DNA of 57,037 bases from Cryomorphaceae bacterium (GTDB taxonomy: Bacteria > Bacteroidota > Bacteroidia > Flavobacteriales_D > Cryomorphaceae): the NCBI GenBank assembly GCA_003565555.1, contig PXBH01000035.1, forward strand, positions 1 through 57,037. Reading direction: 5' to 3'. Under the pieces are notes generated by a model. That model saw nothing but the letters and a program-made list of their open reading frames with translations, had not been told where the DNA came from and made no database searches. Position numbers and translations under genes: made by a program. Positions 15,171-23,125 of this stretch are shown piece after piece (the stretch's first letter is position 1; every line of letters starts with the position of its first letter).

Positions 15171-16414
15171 CGGCGAAAGAGGTCTTTGGTGAGGGCCTCG
15201 AGAAAAAGCGGTATTTGAAGCCTTGAAAATATGGATATTTCTTCCGCCAAGGAGGTTTCTTCATCGAGAAACTTCAGAATTTTCACCGTTTTCTGCGTTT
15301 TGAACAAACGCTCAAATATCTCTTTTCCCCGGTGGGGTTTTTCAACCAGGATACGCAGCAAGAGACGGTCGTAAAGCCTGAACCGGCGCTTGCGGTGCAT
15401 GGTAGGCAGATCAGTGCCCGCTGCCAGTGCGGCAGCCAATCGGCGCGCATAGGCTTCGGTGCGCTTGAAGGCATACCCCGTGGTGGGTTTCAATGCTCCT
15501 GCCGGTGTCCCGATGTAAACAATGCGCGTGTCAGCGGGAAGCCGTTTTCGCAGCATGTCAAAACGGGCACTCATGGGAATCGAGGCTGTTTCTTCTTCGA
15601 TGATCTGATATCCCGTATCGAGGTTCTGCATAAAGTCGCGGATTACGGGCAGGGCATCGTCGGATGCAAGGCATTCAGAACCGAAAGCGGTAAGCTCCAC
15701 CAATGCCTCCCGCTCGCTGAAGGGCAATACGTAAAGGAACCGGGTGCTGTCGCCCTGAGGTACATCGAAGCGCATCAATGTGGCCGCGGCGGTATCAAAA
15801 ACGGGGACTTCCGTTTTGATTCTCCTGCCTGAGAAGGATTGTATCAGACCGGGGCTTTCGGGCCGAGGGCCCCCGAGGAAGTCTCTCAGTTCGGGCAAGC
15901 CTGTGCGGTCTTTCGGGGGCGCCGAAAGGAATACCCGGCTTGCGGTGTATTCCCTTTCAGAGGTTTTTACGTGCACGGTGCCTTCGATTTCCCGAACAGA
16001 TTGTACATCCTCCGCGGCACGGGTAATGCGCGAATTTCCGGCGAGCTTGTTTTCCGCGTAAGCGTAAAATTCCGAACTGCGCACGTGAAAGTAACGGTAA
16101 GGGGCAATGTGTACCGTTCGTTCGGGAGCGTCCGGGCGCTTGAACGCCTCCCAAATCTCCTCCTGCTTGTGCCCGGGAAAGATCGGCGCTTTCGCCCAAT
16201 AGCACCAGGTGCGGTCATCACCTTTGGCCGGATCGCGCTCGGAGAGGTGGAGGGTTTTTTCCGCCGTGATGCCCGCGTCTTGCATCGCCATGGCCAGCCA
16301 CAATCCCGACGCTCCCGCCCCTACAATGGCATAGTCGTAGTGCTGAAGTGCCTTTTCGGTCGGCGCGATGGTGCTTTCTTTGCTCACGATTGGTGTAATG
16401 CGGACATACCGCAC
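15167..16414 (-). CDS. crtY: Lycopene beta-cyclase
   Basis: A 415-residue FAD/NAD(P)-binding cyclase that turns lycopene into beta-carotene. The N-terminus carries the dinucleotide motif YDYAIVGAGASGLWLA (about 26-41) and the CrtY signature SERDPAKGDDRTWCYW; YIGTPAGALKPTTGYAF near residue 300 is also typical. The first available start is GTG 16414; an in-frame GTG at 16387 would also give a good N-terminus. It is coupled to blh, making a compact beta-carotene to retinal module. The earlier genes (crtE, crtB, crtI) are not in the window. Confidence 0.92.
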   Translation of the reverse strand: MRYVRITPIVSKESTIAPTEKALQHYDYAIVGAGASGLWLAMAMQDAGITAEKTLHLSERDPAKGDDRTWCYWAKAPIFPGHKQEEIWEAFKRPDAPERTVHIAPYRYFHVRSSEFYAYAENKLAGNSRITRAAEDVQSVREIEGTVHVKTSEREYTASRVFLSAPPKDRTGLPELRDFLGGPRPESPGLIQSFSGRRIKTEVPVFDTAAATLMRFDVPQGDSTRFLYVLPFSEREALVELTAFGSECLASDDALPVIRDFMQNLDTGYQIIEEETASIPMSARFDMLRKRLPADTRIVYIGTPAGALKPTTGYAFKRTEAYARRLAAALAAGTDLPTMHRKRRFRLYDRLLLRILVEKPHRGKEIFERLFKTQKTVKILKFLDEETSLAEEISIFSRLQIPLFLEALTKDLFRR

Positions 16415-16650
16415 TGCATAAAAGCAATCGGAACGCCGCTATTGTTCGACTGCGGACGCTAAAAACACAACTCTCATGCATGCGCCCGACGCATTTCCGC
16501 GCGCTCGGCCCGCTCAAATCGGAATATGTGATGGGCTGCCCGTCGTGCACCTTTTGAGTAAGCCGCTGAGGGATCTGCGATTCCGGGCCTTTCACTTCTT
16601 TTTCCGCAGATAAGGAAACATCAGCGAATAATTGAGTGGACATTTGTATA

Positions 16651-17445
16651 TCAATCAGCTCTTTGCGGGTTTTTGAAATTCATCCGTACCACCACGCCCG
16701 CTTTCAGACCGATCATGTGAAGTGCAGAGGCGTATTGCAGGAAGGGATGGTATTCCGTATCGATCCATTCTGCGTTCTCCGGCGCTTCACCGATTTCGGG
16801 AATATCTCCGGGAAGGTACGGGGTGCGGCCGAACCGCATGTGAGGCGCAAACGTAAAATCCGCCTCAGCAAAAAAATGGAAGGTGCCGGGATCCAAACCT
16901 TTAAAAATTCGGTGCAAGTCTGTGCGAAACCCCGCCCCGGCGGCTGCGGTGAAGTGCAGTCCGTGGCTGTGCCCCGATTCGTACATGATCAATTCGTCAT
17001 CCACATGCCCGCCGAAAGGGTCCCGAACAGTAATTCTCGTATGCTGCAATGTGAGCCCTGAACGAATAGAAATATAGGGCGTGACGACCCGCTCGGTATA
17101 GAGGTCGTAACGCGCGAAAAAGTGGAAAAATACCATGTTTTGGTTCACGCGAAGGGGGGCACGGATGCTGCCTTCACCTGTGGGATAATCGATTTCATTC
17201 TTAAATTCCGTTTGCCAAAACGGAGAAACACCGATGCCTAAAGTGAGCGGGCGCCCTTTCATTCTAAAGCCTGCATCCATGTGCAGCGAGTGGATATTCC
17301 CGCGAAAATCTCCGAAGTCACCGCCGGGGACTCCCAATGAATAGGCCGGCAAGGTGAGGTCAAGTTCCTGCCCTGACGCAGTAAAGATTGCTGCCGAAAA
17401 GACGAAAGCGGACAATAGAAACCGATGAAGGCGGGCTGATAGCAT
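16651..17445 (-). CDS. Hypothetical outer-membrane beta-barrel protein
   Basis: A 264-residue exported protein: signal peptide MLSARLHRFLLSAFVFSAAIFTASGQ, then alternating amphipathic strands (SLHMDAGFRMKGRPLTLGIGVSPFW; HFFARYDLY; ISIRSGLTLQHTRI; HFFAEADFTFAPHMRFG), as in small outer-membrane barrels. No family is recognised. A perfect -7 box ends five bases before the ATG, so the message is probably leaderless. Confidence 0.65.
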   Translation of the reverse strand: MLSARLHRFLLSAFVFSAAIFTASGQELDLTLPAYSLGVPGGDFGDFRGNIHSLHMDAGFRMKGRPLTLGIGVSPFWQTEFKNEIDYPTGEGSIRAPLRVNQNMVFFHFFARYDLYTERVVTPYISIRSGLTLQHTRITVRDPFGGHVDDELIMYESGHSHGLHFTAAAGAGFRTDLHRIFKGLDPGTFHFFAEADFTFAPHMRFGRTPYLPGDIPEIGEAPENAEWIDTEYHPFLQYASALHMIGLKAGVVVRMNFKNPQRAD

Positions 17446-17450
17446 ACCTC

Positions 17451-17458
17451 CAAAATTA
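17451..17458 (-). promoter_or_regulatory. -7 promoter box of the small barrel gene
   Basis: Minus strand TAATTTTG, exact TAnnTTTG, followed by GAGGT and the ATG at 17445. Confidence 0.6.
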
Positions 17459-17543
17459 CACGGATTTTAGGATATCGGAGGGACGGGCGGGCTGCGGGGC
17501 CGGTGAATTGCAGGCATACGGATGCCGGTCGCTTCACGGTGCT

Positions 17544-17551
17544 TACCTTTG
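17544..17551 (+). promoter_or_regulatory. -7 promoter box of the glycan pair
   Basis: TACCTTTG, exact TAnnTTTG, 18 bases before ATG 17570; it rules out the in-frame ATG at 17522. Confidence 0.6.
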
Positions 17552-17569
17552 CGGCAAACGAATTTGCAG

Positions 17570-18790
17570 ATGATACCATTTTCGCCGCCGCGCATAGACG
17601 ATAAGATTGTGGATGAAGTGAGCGCGGCCCTCCGCTCGGGTTGGATTACCACCGGCCCGCGTACTAAGCGTTTCGAGCGGGAAATTGCGGCCTATACCCA
17701 CGCTAAAAAGTCGGTGTGCTTCGGTTCGGCTACAGCGGGCCTCGAGCTTGCCCTGCGCTGGCTCGGGATAGGCCCGGGAGATGAAGTCATCATTCCCGCT
17801 TACACTTATTGTGCTACGGCAAATGTGGTATTGCATTGCGGTGCCCGCCCCGTTATGGTCGACTGCGCACCCGGCAGTTTCAATATGGATCCGGCTCAGG
17901 TGGCTGCTGCGATGAGCGCGCGCACCAAGGCCGTCATTCCCGTTGATATTGCCGGCTACCCCTGTGATTATGACGCCTTGCGCGCAATTGTAGAATCTCC
18001 CGAAGCTGCAAGGGCTTTTCGGCCTTCCGGAAAAATTCAGGAGGCCTTGGGGCGTCCTGCTCTTTTTGCCGATTCCGCCCACGGATTCGGTGCGCGTTAC
18101 AAGGGCAAAATGCTCGGCTCGGTGGCAGACGGAACGGGTTTTTCTTTTCACGCGGTAAAAAACCTCACGACCGCAGAGGGAGGCGCCTTGTGCTTAAATC
18201 TTCCGGATCACTTCGACCATGAAGCGGCGTACGCCTGGCTCACCACGATGAGCCTGCACGGACAAAACAAGGACGCCCTCGCCAAGACGAAAAAAGGCGG
18301 TTGGCGCTATGACGTGATTGCCCCCGGTTACAAATGCAATATGACGGATATTCAAGCGGCCATCGGTCTTGTGGAGCTGGAGCGCTATGAAAAAGAGACC
18401 CTTCCGCGGAGAAAAGCCGTCTGCATGCGCTACAACCAAGCATTCTCCGGCCGAGAGGACTATCTTCTGCCGGCATTTTCAGAAGGAGAAACTGAGGGCT
18501 CTTATCACCTCTATCAGCTCAGAATTGACGGCATTACGGAAGATGAGCGCGATGCGGTAATTGCGGCAATAGCCGAGCGCGACATCGCCGTAAACGTGCA
18601 CTTCATTCCGCTCCCGATGCTTACCGCTTACAAAGCCGTAGGTGCGCGTATTTCAGATTACCCCGTCGCATATAGCATGTATGCCAATGAGATAAGCTTG
18701 CCGGTTTACTACGACCTCACCGATGCCCAAATCGACGAAGTGGTCCGAGCCGTAAGCGCTGCAGTAAAAAAGGTCACGGGCCGTGGCTAA
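17570..18790 (+). CDS. DegT/DnrJ/EryC1/StrS nucleotide-sugar aminotransferase
   Basis: A 406-residue PLP enzyme. Motifs: SGWITTGPRTKRFE (24-37), GSATAGLELAL (52-62), DEVIIPAYTYCATAN (71-85), ADSAHGFGARYKGK with D168, and the PLP Schiff-base lysine K197 in FHAVKNLTTAEGG. Such enzymes put an amino group on UDP- or GDP-keto-sugars at C3 or C4. Its stop overlaps the start of a short phosphoglycosyl transferase, the arrangement seen for PglE/PglC-type bacillosamine or perosamine pathways, so the amino sugar is probably the first sugar of a surface glycan. The dehydratase that makes its substrate is not in the window. Confidence 0.88.
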   Translation: MIPFSPPRIDDKIVDEVSAALRSGWITTGPRTKRFEREIAAYTHAKKSVCFGSATAGLELALRWLGIGPGDEVIIPAYTYCATANVVLHCGARPVMVDCAPGSFNMDPAQVAAAMSARTKAVIPVDIAGYPCDYDALRAIVESPEAARAFRPSGKIQEALGRPALFADSAHGFGARYKGKMLGSVADGTGFSFHAVKNLTTAEGGALCLNLPDHFDHEAAYAWLTTMSLHGQNKDALAKTKKGGWRYDVIAPGYKCNMTDIQAAIGLVELERYEKETLPRRKAVCMRYNQAFSGREDYLLPAFSEGETEGSYHLYQLRIDGITEDERDAVIAAIAERDIAVNVHFIPLPMLTAYKAVGARISDYPVAYSMYANEISLPVYYDLTDAQIDEVVRAVSAAVKKVTGRG

Positions 18791-19373
18791 ATATATTTTC
18801 GACAGATGCGCCTCCCTGCTGGCATTGGCAGTTTTGCTGCCCTTCCTTCTGCTCCTCGCCGTATGGGTGGCACTCGACTCCCCCGGCGGCGCTTTCTTCA
18901 TTCAGAAGCGTGTGGGTCTGCACGGCAGGACTTTCGGTATGTGGAAATTTCGCACCATGCGGCCCCTTTCGGAAAAATCGGGGAAGCTTACCGTGGGTGA
19001 ACGCGATCCGCGCATTACGCGCGCCGGCTTTTTTCTGCGCAAGTACAAATTGGATGAACTCCCGCAGCTCTTCAACGTGCTCATCGGCGACATGAGCATT
19101 GTGGGTCCGCGACCTGAGGTGCCGGAATATGTGGCCCTTTACAACCCCGAGCAGCTCCCGGTACTGGGTGTAAGACCCGGAATCACCGACTATGCCTCGA
19201 TTCGCTACTTTAACGAAAGTGAGCTTCTCGCCCGGAGCGATGATCCCCAACGCACCTATATCGAGGAGGTGATGCCGGCAAAACTCGCTCTGAACCTGGA
19301 CTATATCCGCACACGAAGCTTTCTCGGAGACTTGAAGGTGATCGCAAAGACCTTGCGACGGATGATGGGTTGA
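18783..19373 (+). CDS. Polyprenyl-phosphate sugar-1-phosphate transferase (bacterial sugar transferase, PglC-like)
   Basis: A 196-residue monotopic phosphoglycosyl transferase: one hydrophobic re-entrant helix at the N-terminus (about 9-31), then FIQKRVGLHGRTFGMWKFRTM, the catalytic-face sequence DPRITRAGFFLRKYKLDELPQLFNVLIGDMSIVGPRPE, and RPGITDYASIRYFNE. It moves a sugar phosphate from a UDP-sugar to undecaprenyl phosphate, the first membrane step of glycan assembly. Short length without the extra N-terminal helices places it in the PglC rather than WbaP class. It starts with GTG, overlapping the aminotransferase gene by 8 bases. Confidence 0.9.
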   Translation: MAKYIFDRCASLLALAVLLPFLLLLAVWVALDSPGGAFFIQKRVGLHGRTFGMWKFRTMRPLSEKSGKLTVGERDPRITRAGFFLRKYKLDELPQLFNVLIGDMSIVGPRPEVPEYVALYNPEQLPVLGVRPGITDYASIRYFNESELLARSDDPQRTYIEEVMPAKLALNLDYIRTRSFLGDLKVIAKTLRRMMG

Positions 19374-19430
19374 AGCAAGCAGCGGGGTTGCAACCGCCCG
19401 GAGCGCCGGCCCGATTCCTAAAATCTTTCG

Positions 19431-19483
19431 AAAAAAAGACCCGCGACAAAGGCCGTCTTGCGGGAAACGGATTTGCGCGGGTC
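19431..19483 (-). terminator. Intrinsic terminator of the CBS-domain gene
   Basis: Arms GACCCGCG and CGCGGGTC enclose a partly paired loop; on the minus strand the hairpin is followed by seven T. It lies in the convergent gap between the sugar transferase and CBS genes. Confidence 0.65.
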
Positions 19484-19516
19484 AGGTTGAACGGTTGATC
19501 TTTACTCCGGCAGCAG

Positions 19517-19936
19517 TCAGTACTGCTCGAGCAGGTAGCCGATGATATCGGTACTTGTCACGATGCCGGCGAGTTTTCCTTCCTGCGTTACGGGAAGAGA
19601 GTGAAATTTCTCTTTCACAAGCATCTCAGCTACATCACGGATCGGGGTATCGGCGTCGACGGTTTTCGGTTTGTGGGTCATCACCTGATCGATGCTCAGC
19701 ATATCGAATACCGCTGCATCGCTGTTTTCACCTCCGTCAAAAAGGCTGCCGAAGCTCAGACGCATGATGTCATTCTTACTGATGATGCCGGTGAGATTTT
19801 CACCTTCCATCACGGGGATGTGTCGGATTTTGCCTTTTTCGAATTTGGCCTTCACATCCTTAAGGTTGTGCTTATGTCGGTCAACGGTGACAAGTTCCGT
19901 GCTCATAATTTTTGATACGGGTTCTCTCTTTTTCAT
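19517..19936 (-). CDS. Two-CBS-domain protein
   Basis: A 139-residue protein made of two CBS domains: IMSTELVTVDRHKHNLKDVKAKFEKGKIRHIPVMEGENLTGIISKNDI, then QVMTHKPKTVDADTPIRDVAEMLVKEKFHSLPVTQEGKLAGIVTSTDII. Tandem CBS pairs sense adenine nucleotides or related ligands; the target is unknown. ATG 19936 is preferred to the TTG at 19960. A CRP/FNR-like palindrome sits upstream at the position expected for activation, suggesting control by energy or oxygen state. Confidence 0.88.
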   Translation of the reverse strand: MKKREPVSKIMSTELVTVDRHKHNLKDVKAKFEKGKIRHIPVMEGENLTGIISKNDIMRLSFGSLFDGGENSDAAVFDMLSIDQVMTHKPKTVDADTPIRDVAEMLVKEKFHSLPVTQEGKLAGIVTSTDIIGYLLEQY

Positions 19937-19977
19937 GGTTTTACGGTTCAAAAGGTTCAATTGCGGAAGCCGCAGAG

Positions 19978-20021
19978 CAAAGTTGAAACTTTCCTACCGC
20001 ACGGAGGGTGACAATTGTCAG
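19978..20021 (-). promoter_or_regulatory. Promoter with CRP/FNR-type palindrome upstream of the CBS gene
   Basis: A perfect 12-bp palindrome TGACAATTGTCA (20010-20021; TGAC-N4-GTCA) lies upstream of a -7-like box CAACTTTG (minus strand, 19978-19985). Taking transcription to start four bases after the box, the palindrome centre falls at about -41.5, the classical class II site for CRP/FNR-family activators. Confidence 0.45.
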
Positions 20022-20077
20022 TTTCAAAAATGACATTTATCATACAGTCTGTTGCGCAAGGCCACCGATGATCGGTG

Positions 20078-21061
20078 TCAGATTTTGGATATCAGGTTGA
20101 TCAGCAAACGCAAGTCTTCTTTCATCAAGGTGACCATGGCTTCAAACTGATCGAGCATTCCCGCGCGCTCCACGAGTTGTTCTGCGGTGTACCGTCCGCC
20201 TTCATTAAAGAAGAGGTCTTCGAGTTTCTGTTTTGCGCGTTCGTTTTTTGCCTCGGATACCGGCCCGAATTCAGCGTATTCCGCACGCATTCTTTCGATG
20301 TAGGTGCGTCGGTCTGCCCCCTTTTGCTGCAAGAAGTAGCCCACCACGGGCGGGATGAGGTCACAGTGCGGATCGAGCTCCCACACACACTTTAAGTGGT
20401 TGTAGGGGTGCCGGTATTCCGTCTTTTTTTTGTTCAACAAAAGCGCGGTACCGAGAGCTGCCTCCGTGATTCCGACCGAAATGCCGATGATTTCCACCGT
20501 ATTTTGATCGGCGTTCTCCCCCTGATCGAGCAAGATCGCTCCGGTGGCAATGGCCCCGGCCGCCCCTACCACAATGGCACCCACGGTGAGCTCCTTATCT
20601 CGTCGCGATTCTTTGCGCTTCATGAATGTCGCCACCTGTTCGGAGCGCTCTTCCTCACAGTCGATTTGCGCAGAAAGGGCGGAGATTTCCAGAGAGGCCA
20701 CCTGAATGCGGTCGCCGATGGATTGCTTAAGCTCCAGGATGTCGAGCCGCATCTCGCTGCGCTTGTCTTCTTCATAGGCCTCCTTGAGTGATTTCAGCCT
20801 GATGATGTCTTCGGCCGTTCGCGAGGCCACCGCGGCATGGGCGGCCCTTTCGGGCAAAAATTCGAGAAGGGCCTCCCAAGTTTCGGGAGCGGGGGATACT
20901 ATTTTGTCCTCCTCTTCATAAGGTTTTTCGGCATCGAAAAAGCAATCGCTGCGCGAGAGTTGCGCCCTCAAAAAGCTGTCTTTGGAAGATGAGCAGCCCT
21001 GAATGAAAATTGAAAAACAGAAAACCGCGGACAAGACCGCAGCGTTACGTACTGAACGCAA
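20078..21061 (-). CDS. Hypothetical lipoprotein with coiled-coil and glycine-rich membrane segment
   Basis: A 327-residue protein. A -7 box at 21086-21093 overlaps the first in-frame TTG (21088), so that codon cannot start translation; TTG 21061 gives MRSVRNAAVLSAVFCFSIFIQGC, an ideal lipoprotein signal with the lipid-bearing Cys at 23. The chain is mostly helical and charged (SLKEAYEEDKRSEMRLDILELKQSIGDRI), with a Gly/Ala-rich hydrophobic hairpin VGAIVVGAAGAIATGAILL ... GISVGITEAALGTALLL in the middle. No family is recognised. Confidence 0.65.
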   Translation of the reverse strand: MRSVRNAAVLSAVFCFSIFIQGCSSSKDSFLRAQLSRSDCFFDAEKPYEEEDKIVSPAPETWEALLEFLPERAAHAAVASRTAEDIIRLKSLKEAYEEDKRSEMRLDILELKQSIGDRIQVASLEISALSAQIDCEEERSEQVATFMKRKESRRDKELTVGAIVVGAAGAIATGAILLDQGENADQNTVEIIGISVGITEAALGTALLLNKKKTEYRHPYNHLKCVWELDPHCDLIPPVVGYFLQQKGADRRTYIERMRAEYAEFGPVSEAKNERAKQKLEDLFFNEGGRYTAEQLVERAGMLDQFEAMVTLMKEDLRLLINLISKI

Positions 21062-21085
21062 ATGACGATGTAAGGCTTTTTCAGG

Positions 21086-21093
21086 CAAAGCTA
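21086..21093 (-). promoter_or_regulatory. -7 promoter box of the lipoprotein gene
   Basis: Minus strand TAGCTTTG, exact TAnnTTTG. It decides the start codon of the lipoprotein gene (TTG 21061). Confidence 0.6.
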
Positions 21094-21356
21094 TAGCGCT
21101 GAATTTTTTCCGAAATAATCAACAGGTGGAATCAGCTTGGCATTCAAGCCCGAGGCGGTTTCGGCAGGCATCATTCCACCGTTAATTCAGCCAAATATAC
21201 AAAACGCCCGAATCGATGCTGCCCTCGGCATTCCTTCCCGACATGAAGATCATTCTCCGATGCATCTCAAAATTCAATCCGCCGGAATGCATGCAGGCTT
21301 TTTTCCGCCGGTTGATTCGCTCCTACGCGATGAATGATATGCGCGGTTTTTCTCGG

Positions 21357-22832
21357 TCAGAAGATGTGTCCAAACCCGAGGAAGGTTTGTGAACCTTCCC
21401 TGCTCGCAGCAAAATCAAGACGTATGATGGTACTCTGATTCCAAGCCAGACGTGCGCCTATCCCGGGAGCACCCACCCACTTCTTGAAGTTCATGTCGCT
21501 CGGATGATCCCATACGCTGCCCGCATCGTAAAAGAGGTTGGCCCCAAGGTTCATTCGCTGATTCAGAATCCTGAAACTCCAAAAGCGAGTGCGGAGTTCA
21601 TAGTTCATAAGCAGCACTGTAGGAGCCAGAAAGCGGGCCTCCCTGAAGCCGCGTACCGAGCGGTCGCCTCCGAGTACAAGGATTCCCCCGGCTTCGGCCT
21701 GACTGCTGAGATCCCACATCTCGATGAAGTTGATATCATTTCCAAAAATGTAACCAAATGAGGTCATACCAGCGAAGGTTACCCTGTTCTTCCCGCCACT
21801 CCATCGCTTCAGGGTTTTGATGTATTGGCCCTGTATCATGAACTTGTGAAAGTCGAATTCAGAGCCCAGCCAGGGCACGGAATACTCATGCGAATACTGC
21901 AGGAAAATACCTTCGGAGGGGTCGGGCTCAAAATCGCGGGTATCGTAAATGAGGGCGCCGGCCAGCATGCTGGTAAATTTCCAGCGATCGCTGGCATCTT
22001 GAAACCCGGATAGGTTGAATCGATCCCAAGTGCCGTCATTCCGCTCAATGTCTACGAGGGTTTGGTTGTTGATGGCTTCTACTTCTTCACCCTCCCGATC
22101 GAAGGCCACCTCAACGGGCCGTCCGTTGTACGAACTGAAATTGGTAAAGAGCATCTCATAGCCGAACATAAGCCTCAATTTTCCGCCGAAAAAGGTGCGC
22201 TCTCCCAAGAGGTTGTACAGTTGCTCACGCTGTATCATCTCATTGAAATGGGTGTTAGACCGATAGATGCCGGCCTCGTCCTGCGTGGCAATTTGAAGGT
22301 TGTCCTCGTAATCACTTACCCTGCTGAAAGTGCGCATTCTGCCCGTAATCTGATCTGTAAAGCGCAGCGGCTGAAGGGAGTTTCGCCCGATACCCCAGTA
22401 CTGGGCATTGGGGTCTTCCCAGAGTACGGCATCAGCCCTCAACCTCCACTTGGAGTTGAATATGTAGGGCGCATCATACTGCAGCGCATAGCGAATGCGT
22501 CCGTTTTCGAAAATGAAAAACTCCGTGGACACGCGGTGCCTGTAGGGCGTGTACTCAAAGAAAGGATCGTCTTTGTCTTTGTTGATAAAGAGGAAGGCAT
22601 TTCCTCCGGCTCCGAAACCGCGTATGGGATCAAATTCTACGCGGGGCAGTCCCGTCATAAAGGTTCCCTCGCGCTTTTCTTCGATTTCCCAATCGGGCAT
22701 GCGCTTGCGCGGGTCGATATCGAAGGGAAGTGTTTTGGTGGGTATTGTGTCTTGGGCCTGCGCCAAGGGGTTCAGCAAAACCACCGAAGCAATGGCAAGC
22801 ACAGAGAGAAGGAAATTGATTCGCTTCATCAT
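21357..22832 (-). CDS. BamA/TamA-family (D15-like) outer-membrane barrel
   Basis: A 491-residue outer-membrane protein without POTRA domains. Signal peptide ends LAQAQ. The barrel resembles the surface-antigen D15/Omp85 type, with VLGGDRSVRGFREARFL (the conserved G-D-x-S-x-R-G-F/Y loop motif, lid-lock) near residues 390-405, and ends in the strand SQTFLGFGHIF with terminal Phe. Members lacking POTRA domains are common in Bacteroidota and of unknown function, possibly lipid or protein export to the surface. It lies just downstream of, and in the same direction as, a two-component system; its promoter carries tandem repeats typical of an OmpR-family regulator. Confidence 0.82.
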   Translation of the reverse strand: MMKRINFLLSVLAIASVVLLNPLAQAQDTIPTKTLPFDIDPRKRMPDWEIEEKREGTFMTGLPRVEFDPIRGFGAGGNAFLFINKDKDDPFFEYTPYRHRVSTEFFIFENGRIRYALQYDAPYIFNSKWRLRADAVLWEDPNAQYWGIGRNSLQPLRFTDQITGRMRTFSRVSDYEDNLQIATQDEAGIYRSNTHFNEMIQREQLYNLLGERTFFGGKLRLMFGYEMLFTNFSSYNGRPVEVAFDREGEEVEAINNQTLVDIERNDGTWDRFNLSGFQDASDRWKFTSMLAGALIYDTRDFEPDPSEGIFLQYSHEYSVPWLGSEFDFHKFMIQGQYIKTLKRWSGGKNRVTFAGMTSFGYIFGNDINFIEMWDLSSQAEAGGILVLGGDRSVRGFREARFLAPTVLLMNYELRTRFWSFRILNQRMNLGANLFYDAGSVWDHPSDMNFKKWVGAPGIGARLAWNQSTIIRLDFAASREGSQTFLGFGHIF

Positions 22833-22947
22833 GGTTGAATTTTCATTGGGCGTTCTGATGTTCGCCTTTGATGTGTTTTGAAATGGGGATATTGGAAGAC
22901 GAAGTGTTTAAACCACAACATAATCCATGCATCTACCAAAAACGAGA

Positions 22948-22955
22948 CAAACCTA
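22948..22955 (-). promoter_or_regulatory. -7 promoter box of the D15-like gene
   Basis: Minus strand TAGGTTTG, exact TAnnTTTG, about 115 bases before the ATG at 22832. Confidence 0.6.
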
Positions 22956-22976
22956 CGGCTCAGAACTGCTGGCTCA

Positions 22977-23019
22977 CCTTAGAAAGCCTATAGAATACCA
23001 TTAGAAAACCATTAGAAAT
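22977..23019 (-). promoter_or_regulatory. Four tandem 11-bp repeats, candidate response-regulator binding array
   Basis: On the plus strand the units read CCTTAGAAAG, CCTATAGAATA, CCATTAGAAAA and CCATTAGAAAT, spaced 10, 11 and 11 bp. On the transcribed strand this is a repeated TTTCTAATGG. The array begins about 21 bp upstream of the -7 box, so it covers the -33 region. OmpR/PhoB-family regulators bind such 11-bp direct repeats, and an OmpR-type regulator is encoded next door (24490-25179). Confidence 0.6.
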
Positions 23020-23125
23020 AAGGGGGCTTCAGGGGATAATGTGATCGCCTTTTACCTGACAATGCAGTGACGGCCCTTGGCGGCGGCATGGTGCGCTTAT
23101 TCGCTTTTGTGGAGGAAAGCTCGGG

